A program made the translations under genes and the position numbers. From positions 1 to 13,090 of the forward strand of contig NZXB01000099.1 in assembly GCA_002701765.1 (NCBI GenBank): DNA of 13,090 nt, in the 5' to 3' direction. Of the stretch, positions 1-5,813 are shown piece by piece. Numbering within the stretch: position 1 is the stretch's first letter; each line of letters opens with the position of its first letter. The stretch comes from Porticoccaceae bacterium (GTDB lineage Bacteria > Pseudomonadota > Gammaproteobacteria > Pseudomonadales > Porticoccaceae). The notes under the pieces were generated by a model, which was not told the DNA's origin, did not search any database, and worked only from the letters and a program-made list of their open reading frames with translations.

Positions 1-108
1 ATCTGGATTGTCCATGCAGTGCTCTGGTGGTGGTCCCATATGTTGAGGTCCGCCATGGCACATTGGATCATCTGGATTGTCCATGCAGTGCTCTGGTGGT
101 GGTCCCAT
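1..108. repeat. Direct tandem repeat, 69-bp period, inside the secreted protein gene
   Basis: Bases 1-39 are identical to bases 70-108, an offset of 69 bp or exactly 23 codons, so the repeat keeps the reading frame of the minus-strand gene. The copy at 1-39 is cut by the window edge, so the copy number is unknown. Exact DNA identity over 39 bases points to recent duplication or gene conversion rather than protein-level conservation alone. Confidence 0.85.
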
Positions 109-441
109 CATGTCATGTGGTGGCATGCAAGTCTCGAAACTGGCTCCCGTCGCTTCTGCATCGTCAAACAACTGATCCATGGCTTCTTGGTCACCTCCGA
201 AGAATGTGTTTGCCAACTCTGCATCCACTTCCTCATCACTCATGCCTGACTCATCCAGCTGACTTGCGGTCATTTCCAATTGCATTGGATCGATGCCCGC
301 TGCGTCAAACATCGCTTTTGCTTGGTCACATTCTGGCGGTGGTTGCCAGTTCATTCCCTCAGGATGACCATCTGCAACGGTCATTGAAGAGAATGAAAAT
401 GCCAGAAAGACCGAGCTCAAAACTAACGTCATTTTTTGCAT
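1..441 (-). CDS. Secreted Met/Cys/His/Pro-rich repeat protein, partial
   Basis: I do not recognise the family. The frame is open from an ATG at 441 to the left edge (147 residues seen, no stop), so the C-terminus is missing. A purine-rich GGGAGCGAGA precedes the ATG. Residues 1-23 look like a Sec signal peptide: a basic start (MQK), a hydrophobic core (LVLSSVFLAFSF) and a likely cut near TVA-DG. Residues 24-105 are acidic and rich in Asp, Glu, Met and Ala. From about residue 110 a 23-residue unit begins with MGPPPEHCMDNPDD and contains PMCHGG; a second copy starts before the edge. Each unit carries two Cys, several Met and His, and an acidic stretch, which would suit metal binding in the periplasm or outside the cell. 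That role is inferred. The overlapping plus-strand frames lack a signal peptide and look like shadows. Confidence 0.72.
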   Translation of the reverse strand, partial: MQKMTLVLSSVFLAFSFSSMTVADGHPEGMNWQPPPECDQAKAMFDAAGIDPMQLEMTASQLDESGMSDEEVDAELANTFFGGDQEAMDQLFDDAEATGASFETCMPPHDMMGPPPEHCMDNPDDPMCHGGPQHMGPPPEHCMDNPD

Positions 442-634
442 ATTCTCGCTCCCAAATTACTATTTTTTAATGTCTTACTACTTAGACTATCGCGCTACTT
501 TTTACCTATTTAAAGGCTCTACACACTCTAACTCAGAGCGGCCTGTTTGAACACTAGATTCTTGATAATAAACAAAAATCTACTATTCATGTTGAACAAT
601 GCAAGACGGATGCCAGATTTTTAAAAAGACAATT

Positions 635-682
635 AAAAAGAAAAAACAATAATAATATCAATGTTCTATGTTTTTTCTTTTT
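635..682. repeat. Perfect 13-bp inverted repeat, A/T homopurine arms
   Basis: AAAAAGAAAAAAC at 635-647 is the exact reverse complement of 670-682, with a 22-base loop between. Each arm has only two G/C bases, so the hairpin would be weak as RNA. It could be chance in an AT-rich region, a protein-binding site or a bent-DNA element. Confidence 0.5.
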
Positions 683-777
683 CTGCCAATGCTTTTTGAG
701 GCTCACTTATAGTTTTCAAGAAAAAGTAAGAATCATAAGGTTACGATAACTAATGAATCTAAATACTCACTGGTGCC

Positions 778-804
778 AAAAAAGCGGCAGTTTTTCGCCG
801 TTTT
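778..804 (-). terminator. Probable terminator after the MDR oxidoreductase gene
   Basis: Read on the minus strand, a CGGC/GCCG core with an 8-base loop (789-796) is flanked by an A-C mismatch and three A-T pairs, then followed by six T. It lies about 65-90 bases past the MDR stop. On the plus strand the mismatch becomes a G-T wobble, giving an 8-bp stem followed by TTTTC, but no plus-strand gene precedes it. The stem is short, so this is a moderate call. Confidence 0.45.
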
Positions 805-868
805 CTTGTCAACATATTGTCTTAAATTGACTTTGGTTGTGAATTCGGTGCGATTTATCTTGGTTAAG

Positions 869-1879
869 CTAATTGCAAACTGTGATTCCAATTTTGCCAA
901 AGTGACCGTTACTCATCTGCAATTTGAATGCCTCACTCAATGATTCAAGGTCAAATGTGTGACTAATGATCGGACGTATGCTGGAATTATCGAGATAATC
1001 AACCATTGCTTCTTGCGACGCTCGACTTGCCATTGCAATTCCGCTTATGCGTATCTGTTTTAGAAAGATCCTTGGTAACAATATCTCGTTTATTGATGCA
1101 CCCCCAAGTATTCCGATTAATGCAACATGGCCTCCCATCTTGACTGAGCGAATGGACTCTCCGAAAGTATTTGCGCCGCCTACTTCTACAACATGATCGA
1201 CGCCTTGACCTTGTGTTGCAGAGAGAACTTCTCTGCCCCATTCCGGATTTTCTTTGTAATTAATAACTGTATCCGCTCCCAGAGATGATAATTTATCAAG
1301 CTTCTCCGATGATGAGGAAGTGGCTATAACATTAGCGCCTTTGGCTTTAGCTAATTGAAGAGCAAACACGGAAACGCCACCGGAACCTTGGACCAACACC
1401 GTATCTCCAGCTTGTAAGTTGCCCTCATCAATCAGTGCTCTCCAAACAGTCAATCCTGCGCATGGCAGCGTGGCCGATTGTAATGCACTCCAACCAGATG
1501 GGGTCCTGGTGAGCGCGCTTTCAGGTATTGCTATATACTCAGTGGCATAACCGTCTTCGTTATCTCCAATAAAACTCAGGAGTTCTGGTTTGGGTTGACC
1601 CGAAATCCAGTTGGGGAAGCAGCAACTCATAACCTCATTCCCAACTTCCCATCTAGAAACTTTGTTTCCGATCTTAATTATCTCTCCACCACAGTCAGAG
1701 AGGGGAACTCGCTTGTCTTCTGTTGGTATATGCCCCAAAGCGACCAGTAAGTCATGATAATTTAAACTACTGGCTTTCACCCTCACCAACACCTCATGTT
1801 CTCTGAGATTTGGTATGTTTGAATCGCTTATTTTTAGGTTGTCTAGACCGCCTGGTTTGAGTAGTTGGACCTGTTTCAT
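869..1879 (-). CDS. Zinc-independent MDR oxidoreductase (NAD(P)-dependent ADH/quinone reductase-like)
   Basis: A 336-residue medium-chain dehydrogenase/reductase, full length for the family. The N-terminal GroES-like domain holds SSLNYHD (about 38-43). The Rossmann domain holds the nucleotide-binding GSGGVS at 165-170, followed by ATSSSSEKL and GADTVINY. Conserved stretches such as SCCFPNW, ATLPCAGLTVW and HVVEVGG resemble the MDR7-type subgroup of alcohol-dehydrogenase-like proteins. The catalytic and structural zinc ligands of classical alcohol dehydrogenases are absent, so a zinc-free NAD(P)H-dependent oxidoreductase is expected; the substrate is unknown. AGGGAAA lies six bases or so before the ATG, supporting this start. 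The gene lies 123 bp downstream of the azurin gene on the same strand. Shared transcription is possible, but the gap could also hold its own promoter. Confidence 0.85.
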   Translation of the reverse strand: MKQVQLLKPGGLDNLKISDSNIPNLREHEVLVRVKASSLNYHDLLVALGHIPTEDKRVPLSDCGGEIIKIGNKVSRWEVGNEVMSCCFPNWISGQPKPELLSFIGDNEDGYATEYIAIPESALTRTPSGWSALQSATLPCAGLTVWRALIDEGNLQAGDTVLVQGSGGVSVFALQLAKAKGANVIATSSSSEKLDKLSSLGADTVINYKENPEWGREVLSATQGQGVDHVVEVGGANTFGESIRSVKMGGHVALIGILGGASINEILLPRIFLKQIRISGIAMASRASQEAMVDYLDNSSIRPIISHTFDLESLSEAFKLQMSNGHFGKIGITVCN

Positions 1880-1914
1880 CTTATTTCCCTAGAATTAATG
1901 TTGTCTGCGATATT

Positions 1915-1943
1915 AAGTCAACTAAGACCGCGAGTGAAGTCAA
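1915..1943. promoter_or_regulatory. Paired AAGTCAA direct repeats upstream of the MDR gene
   Basis: AAGTCAA occurs at 1915-1921 and 1937-1943, a spacing of 22 bp or about two helical turns. On the coding (minus) strand they read TTGACTT, so either copy could instead act as a -35 element. They lie about 36-64 bp upstream of the MDR start. A regulator-binding role is inferred from position and spacing only. Confidence 0.3.
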
Positions 1944-2002
1944 AATCATGCTATGTTTTTTAAAGATGTGTGGTGCCAGATAGTCACTTATTTGTGTTGC
2001 AA

Positions 2003-2587
2003 TCAACTCTTAACGTTAAACTGGCCTCTCATGCCATATGAATGACCAGGGAAAGAACAGAAAAAAGTATAGTCGCCACCTTCAATCAGTTCTATAGTGG
2101 ACAGAGAAATGCTTGTCTCTTCGCCCCCTCCGATTATCTTTGTCCAAGCCAAAATTCGATTGTCTTTAGCATTTACGTAATCGTTTGCTAGCCCGGCGGA
2201 TATTCCATCGGCAGCAATTTCTGTGACATCAGATGTTTTTGTTAACACCCAATTATGTCCCATCATGTTTGCTGCAAGCTTACCCTCATGTTTTAAATTT
2301 ATAGAGATAGTTCCACAGCTCTTCTTTACCCACATTTCATTGATATTGAATTTGAGATAGTCCCCTACAATGATATCGAAGCTGCAACTTGCAATGGATG
2401 ACTGTGAATGTTCTTGCTTGGTCTCTGTTAGTTCTATTTGTGTATCGGAGGCGTTATTCGCGATTGGAGTGCTTGATTCATCGCTGCAACCTGACAAACC
2501 AGCTATGGCCAAAAACCAAAAGAGATGAAAAAAATATGTTGCGGACGCTCTCAAATATTTATTTGTATTCATAAAGTTTATTCTCAT
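2003..2587 (-). CDS. azu: Azurin, predicted lipoprotein (type 1 copper protein)
   Basis: A blue copper electron carrier. The mature part from Cys68 follows azurin closely: MGHNWVL, DYV, a T-K-IGGGE stretch and FFCSFPGH. The copper ligands are His111, Cys177, His182 and Met186, with the axial Gly110 also present. The His-to-Cys spacing (66) and Cys-to-Met spacing (9) equal those of Pseudomonas azurin (His46, Cys112, His117, Met121). Cys68 and Cys91 match the azurin disulfide. The N-terminus has a hydrophobic segment ending in the lipobox LSGC (Cys34), then a polar linker of about 33 residues. It is therefore probably lipid-anchored, facing the periplasm, and Ser at +2 suggests outer-membrane sorting. 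The start is uncertain: the ATG at 2572 (Met6) gives a shorter signal peptide, and neither has a strong ribosome-binding site. The electron partner is not evident here. Confidence 0.93.
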   Translation of the reverse strand: MRINFMNTNKYLRASATYFFHLFWFLAIAGLSGCSDESSTPIANNASDTQIELTETKQEHSQSSIASCSFDIIVGDYLKFNINEMWVKKSCGTISINLKHEGKLAANMMGHNWVLTKTSDVTEIAADGISAGLANDYVNAKDNRILAWTKIIGGGEETSISLSTIELIEGGDYTFFCSFPGHSYGMRGQFNVKS

Positions 2588-2642
2588 ATTTGTTGACTAG
2601 GCGGACTTGATAAGTCGGTCACTCATGTGCCTCGATGTCTTT

Positions 2643-2719
2643 TAAAGTTTAGCATAAGTTTCAATCATGCAGTAAGTCGATGCCCTTTACTTGCTCTAAC
2701 AAAGGCATGCTAAACTTTA
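2643..2719. promoter_or_regulatory. 13-bp inverted repeat in the divergent azurin/alcohol dehydrogenase intergenic region
   Basis: TAAAGTTTAGCAT (2643-2655) and ATGCTAAACTTTA (2707-2719) are exact reverse complements, 51 bp apart. Between the arms is a second, bulged inverted repeat (2680-2688 with 2701-2708). A near-duplicate TCGATG..TTTA element occurs at 2632-2644 and 2677-2689 (11 of 13 bases). One arm lies about 20 bp upstream of the ribosome-binding site of the alcohol dehydrogenase, the other about 56 bp upstream of the azurin start. A paired operator for shared control is the natural reading, but it is inferred. Confidence 0.5.
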
Positions 2720-2737
2720 CTTACACAATCGAAAATT

Positions 2738-2743
2738 AGGGGG
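2738..2743 (+). promoter_or_regulatory. Ribosome-binding site AGGGGG fixing a TTG start
   Basis: AGGGGG sits 8 bases before the TTG at 2752. An in-frame TAA at 2746-2748 lies just upstream of that TTG, so no earlier start is possible, and the family N-terminus begins at this point. Confidence 0.8.
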
Positions 2744-2751
2744 CATAAAAC

Positions 2752-3909
2752 TTGTTAAACGATATCTCTTTCTCATCTGTGTCAGATGTGCGTATCGGGC
2801 CTGGTAGCTCTGATGAGCTAGGTGCTTCTGTGCGAGACCTCTCATCCAAGCATGTTCTTGTTGTCACTGATGCCGAAATTCTGGCCCTTGGGTTGCTAGA
2901 TTCGGCTCTAAAAAGTCTGAAAAAAAGTGGAATTGCGGTCACCATATTTTCCGAAGTCGTTGCGGACCCGCCGGAGTCAGTTGTATTTTCTGGGCTCGAG
3001 CTCGCCAGGAAAGCAGGTTGTGATGGTGTGGTTGGATTTGGAGGTGGAAGTTCCTTGGATGTGGCTAAATTGTTAGCTGTCCTCATTAAATCTAATCAGT
3101 CGCTCGCTGAAATTTATGGGGTCGATAGAATCGATGGCTCCAGACTCCCGCTAATACAAGTCCCAACGACTGCCGGAACTGGATCGGAAGCCACTATGGT
3201 TTCTATCATCACAACGGGTAAAACAACTAAAGCGGGTGTGGTCAGTAGATCCCTTCTCGCAGACAGTATTATTCTCGATGCTTCTTTGACTTTAGGATTA
3301 CCTGCCCATGTAACCGCTGCCACTGGAATAGACGCTATGGTTCATGCCATTGAGGCATTTACGTCAGTTCGGTTGAAGAATCCTCTTTCTGATATGCTGG
3401 CAAAGGAGAGTCTTTCCATGCTTTCAACTAACATCAGTAAAGCAGTGCATAATGGGAATGATCTCTCTGCTCGGCAAGAGATGTTGATTGGTGCTATGTT
3501 GGCTGGTCAAGCGTTTGCAAACGCGCCGGTTGCAGCGGTTCATGCTTTAGCTTACCCACTTGGAGGAAACTATCATATTCCGCATGGGCTCTCTAATTCT
3601 CTGGTTTTACCCCATGTACTCCGATTTAATGAACCGAGCGCGGCCTCGCTTTACTATCAGCTAGTGCCATCCATTTTTGGTTCAGACAAAGCGCTGATGC
3701 AAGGTCAGGCAACAGCAATGCTGGCTGAGTATTTTTTGGATTTGGCGCGAGATTTTGGATTGCCTACGGCACTCCGCGAATTAGACATTCCGGAAGATGA
3801 CTTGGAAATGTTAGCGGATGAAGCTATGTTACAGACCCGGTTGCTAATTAATAATCCGCGGGAGATGGAAAAACCGGATGCGCTGGCAATCTATCGCAAA
3901 GCATATTAA
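2752..3909 (+). CDS. Iron-containing (group III) alcohol dehydrogenase
   Basis: A 385-residue member of the Fe-ADH family, at its normal length. These cytoplasmic NAD(P)-dependent enzymes interconvert alcohols and aldehydes or ketones. The nucleotide-binding motif GGGSSLDVAK is at 97-106 and VPTTAGTGSEAT at about 137-148. The four metal ligands are in place: Asp194 and His198 in GIDAMVHAIEAF, His264 in VHALAYPLGG, and His278 in HIPHG. The spacings (4 and 14) match lactaldehyde reductase FucO. Translation starts at TTG, fixed by the upstream AGGGGG and in-frame stop. The thioesterase gene follows after 9 bp, so the two are probably co-transcribed. Upstream is a repeat-rich divergent region shared with azurin. 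Substrate cannot be told; maleylacetate reductases belong to a related branch, but the full metal set favours a true alcohol dehydrogenase. Confidence 0.93.
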   Translation: MLNDISFSSVSDVRIGPGSSDELGASVRDLSSKHVLVVTDAEILALGLLDSALKSLKKSGIAVTIFSEVVADPPESVVFSGLELARKAGCDGVVGFGGGSSLDVAKLLAVLIKSNQSLAEIYGVDRIDGSRLPLIQVPTTAGTGSEATMVSIITTGKTTKAGVVSRSLLADSIILDASLTLGLPAHVTAATGIDAMVHAIEAFTSVRLKNPLSDMLAKESLSMLSTNISKAVHNGNDLSARQEMLIGAMLAGQAFANAPVAAVHALAYPLGGNYHIPHGLSNSLVLPHVLRFNEPSAASLYYQLVPSIFGSDKALMQGQATAMLAEYFLDLARDFGLPTALRELDIPEDDLEMLADEAMLQTRLLINNPREMEKPDALAIYRKAY

Positions 3910-3918
3910 TCTTGTTCC

Positions 3919-4368
3919 ATGAGTTCCGAGGACGTTTTAGAAAAAGCTAATTATCGCTACTTTTTGGACATCGCAACCCGTTGGATGGATAACGATATCT
4001 ATGGTCATGTCAACAACGTCACCTATTATAGTTATTTCGACACTATTGCGAATCACTTCCTGATACAAGAAGGCGGTTTGAAGATCCAGGGGGGTGACAT
4101 TGTTGCATTTGTTGTGGCTTCAGAATGTCAATATCGAAGTCCTATAGCATTCCCTGGTACCATCCAGTCAGCTTTGAGGGTGAATAAATTGGGAAATAGT
4201 TCGGTCCAGTACGGCATAGCTATTTTTAAGGACGATGAAGTTCTGGCGTCCGCATTCGGTACTTTTACCCACGTATTTGTTGAAAGAGGAACAAATACGT
4301 CTGTCTCGATCCCGTCGGGCATTAGATCATCCTTAGAGGAATTGGTTGTTGGTAGTCCCTTAGAATGA
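3919..4368 (+). CDS. Hot-dog fold acyl-CoA thioesterase (4HBT family)
   Basis: A 149-residue single hot-dog domain protein resembling 4-hydroxybenzoyl-CoA thioesterase/FadM-type enzymes, which hydrolyse acyl-CoA to free acid and CoA in the cytoplasm. The hallmark is RWMDNDIYGHVNNVTYYSYFD at residues 21-41. By the family pattern D-x-x-G, Asp26 is the likely catalytic acid. The strand CQYRSPIAFP and the late GTFTHVFVE segment complete the usual fold. The ATG lies 9 bp after the alcohol dehydrogenase stop with no clear Shine-Dalgarno sequence, so it may depend on translational coupling. It is the last gene before a 240-bp gap, suggesting it ends a two-gene unit with the alcohol dehydrogenase. 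A role in recycling CoA from stalled intermediates of the neighbouring acyl-CoA dehydrogenase pathway is inferred. Confidence 0.88.
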   Translation: MSSEDVLEKANYRYFLDIATRWMDNDIYGHVNNVTYYSYFDTIANHFLIQEGGLKIQGGDIVAFVVASECQYRSPIAFPGTIQSALRVNKLGNSSVQYGIAIFKDDEVLASAFGTFTHVFVERGTNTSVSIPSGIRSSLEELVVGSPLE

Positions 4369-4583
4369 AATTTCTGAGTGTACGATAAAAACGCCAACGC
4401 GCGAATGTAGGTAGACATCTCTGGGTTTAGTGTGTCTATAGGTAATTGATAAGCATATCTTTTCACATTATTCGCTTCTCAACTTAGAGATCCTGTATTC
4501 TCGCTTGATAGTTGAATAAACATAAGTTAAGTTTCAGCGCGACAACAGATCTGAACAATGATCGCCACGGATGCAATAGCCGT

Positions 4584-4596
4584 AAACGTGACGTTT
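4584..4596. promoter_or_regulatory. Palindrome AAACGT-G-ACGTTT before the acyl-CoA dehydrogenase pair
   Basis: A perfect 6-1-6 inverted repeat ends seven bases before the AAGGAG ribosome-binding site of the next gene. Position and symmetry suit a dimeric repressor site; at RNA level the tiny loop makes a hairpin unlikely. No regulator gene is in the window. Confidence 0.35.
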
Positions 4597-4603
4597 TCAT
4601 GGA

Positions 4604-4609
4604 AAGGAG
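4604..4609 (+). promoter_or_regulatory. Ribosome-binding site AAGGAG deciding a GTG start
   Basis: AAGGAG ends directly against a TTG at 4610, too close for use, but is exactly six bases from the in-frame GTG at 4616. The GTG is therefore the start of the first acyl-CoA dehydrogenase, two codons inside the longest frame. Confidence 0.88.
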
Positions 4610-4615
4610 TTGATA

Positions 4616-5794
4616 GTGACTGATTTGCAAAATTTTAGGATAGAAACTAGAGAGTGGTTATCAGATAACTGCCCCCCAAGTATGCGCATTCCTGCGCAAA
4701 GCGACAAGGATACTTGTTGGGGGGGTAGAAATCCGAACTTTTCATGCGAGGAGCAAAAACTCTGGATGCAGCGTATGGCCGCGAAAGGTTGGACTGCTCC
4801 AATGTGGGCAACCGAGTATGGGGGAGGCGGTTTAAGTAGAGAAGAAGCGAAAATTCTTCGGGAAGAGATGGCAAAAATCAAGGCGAGGCGTCCGCTGAAT
4901 AGCTTCGGTATCGATATGCTCGGACCAGCTCTGATCAAGTTTGGTTCGGAAGAACTTAAGATGCAACATTTGCCGCCAATTGTTCGAGGCGAAATCCGAT
5001 GGTGCCAAGGCTATTCTGAACCAAACGCAGGATCGGACTTGGCGGGACTTCAGACAAAAGCCACCGATATGGGGGACCACTTTGTCGTCAATGGGCAGAA
5101 AGTCTGGACATCTTACGCGGATAAAGCGGATTGGATGTTTTGCCTCGTAAGAACGGATTCCGATGGCAAAAAACAGATGGGAATCAGCCTCTTGCTTTTT
5201 GATATGAAAACGCCAGGTGTCACGCCAAAGCCAATCAAGCTGATATCTGGGAGTTCGCCATTCTGTGAAACATTTTTAGATGATGTAAAGGTAGATAAAG
5301 GCCAGGTAGTGGGCGAGATTAATCATGGTTGGACCATAGCAAAATATCTTCTAACGCATGAGAGAGAGATGATCGGAGGGTTTGGGACTCGAGACGCTGG
5401 CTTCAGAAGTCTAGGTCAATACGCCACAGAGTCGGTAGGACTAAAACAAGGACGGTTAGCCAATCAACTCTTGCGAAATGACGTCATCCGCTGGGAGGTT
5501 GATGCTGCAGTATTTGCCCTCACTGCTGAACGAGTCTCTGACGAGGCAAAAGCAGGACAAGGCGTCGGTGCGACGTCTGCGATGCTGAAGTATTATGGCA
5601 CAGAACTGAATAAACGCCGCTTTGAAACCATGATGAAACTGAAAGGTGGTGAAGCTATAGAGTGGGAGGGAGCGGCCTCCAGAGAGGGTTGGCTCGCGCG
5701 CAGTTGGCTAAGGACCAAAGGTAATTCTATCGAGGGTGGCACTTCAGAGGTTCAACTCAACATTATAGCGAAAAACATTCTTGGTCTCGGGTAG
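4616..5794 (+). CDS. Acyl-CoA dehydrogenase, large (alpha-like) subunit
   Basis: A 392-residue FAD-dependent acyl-CoA dehydrogenase that would introduce the alpha,beta double bond in an acyl-CoA. FAD/substrate motifs include CQGYSEPNAGSDLAGL (130-145) and VWTSYADKADWMFCLVRTD (163-181); the C-terminus has SIEGGTSEVQLNIIAKNILG (371-390). At the usual MCAD-type catalytic position (Glu-Gly-Thr-Ser) the residue aligning with Glu is Gly374. Glu249 in LTHERE matches the Glu-Arg pattern of the isovaleryl-CoA/FadE26-type catalytic site, so it is the best candidate base. The start is GTG, set by AAGGAG six bases upstream. A second dehydrogenase gene begins 19 bp after the stop with the same AAGGAG-N6-GTG layout. 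The pair resembles alpha2beta2 enzymes such as PimC/PimD and the steroid-degrading FadE pairs, though a homomeric enzyme is not excluded. Confidence 0.92.
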   Translation: MTDLQNFRIETREWLSDNCPPSMRIPAQSDKDTCWGGRNPNFSCEEQKLWMQRMAAKGWTAPMWATEYGGGGLSREEAKILREEMAKIKARRPLNSFGIDMLGPALIKFGSEELKMQHLPPIVRGEIRWCQGYSEPNAGSDLAGLQTKATDMGDHFVVNGQKVWTSYADKADWMFCLVRTDSDGKKQMGISLLLFDMKTPGVTPKPIKLISGSSPFCETFLDDVKVDKGQVVGEINHGWTIAKYLLTHEREMIGGFGTRDAGFRSLGQYATESVGLKQGRLANQLLRNDVIRWEVDAAVFALTAERVSDEAKAGQGVGATSAMLKYYGTELNKRRFETMMKLKGGEAIEWEGAASREGWLARSWLRTKGNSIEGGTSEVQLNIIAKNILGLG

Positions 5795-5801
5795 GAAACT
5801 G

Positions 5802-5807
5802 AAGGAG
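5802..5807 (+). promoter_or_regulatory. Ribosome-binding site AAGGAG deciding a GTG start
   Basis: AAGGAG is six bases upstream of GTG 5814. The longer frame opens at 5781 inside the previous gene and has no such site, and the ATG at 5812 is in another frame that stops at once. GTG 5814 gives the normal family N-terminus (INEEQQMLRES). Confidence 0.88.
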
Positions 5808-5813
5808 TTCAAT

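Larger units (their letters stand above)
442..868. other. AT-rich stretch with no gene seen
   Basis: These 427 bp separate two minus-strand genes. I find no convincing ORF, tRNA or conserved RNA. The part next to 441 should hold the promoter of the secreted repeat protein, but I could not pick a clear -35/-10 pair. The stretch holds a perfect 13-bp inverted repeat (635-647 with 670-682) and a hairpin at 778-804 suited to ending transcription from the MDR gene. Confidence 0.5.

Noticed and set aside
19..470. Two overlapping plus-strand frames (19-249 and 27-470), the longer 147 codons
   Set aside because: They lie opposite the minus-strand frame that has a signal peptide, a ribosome-binding site and in-frame repeats. 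Their translations look like random antisense, so I treat them as shadows.
442..868. Possible small ORF or RNA gene in the gene-free stretch
   Set aside because: The only frames seen are under about 20 codons without ribosome-binding sites, and no cloverleaf or known RNA motif is visible.
2736..3086. Minus-strand 116-codon frame opposite the iron alcohol dehydrogenase
   Set aside because: It is antisense to strongly conserved motifs of the dehydrogenase and shows no family features.
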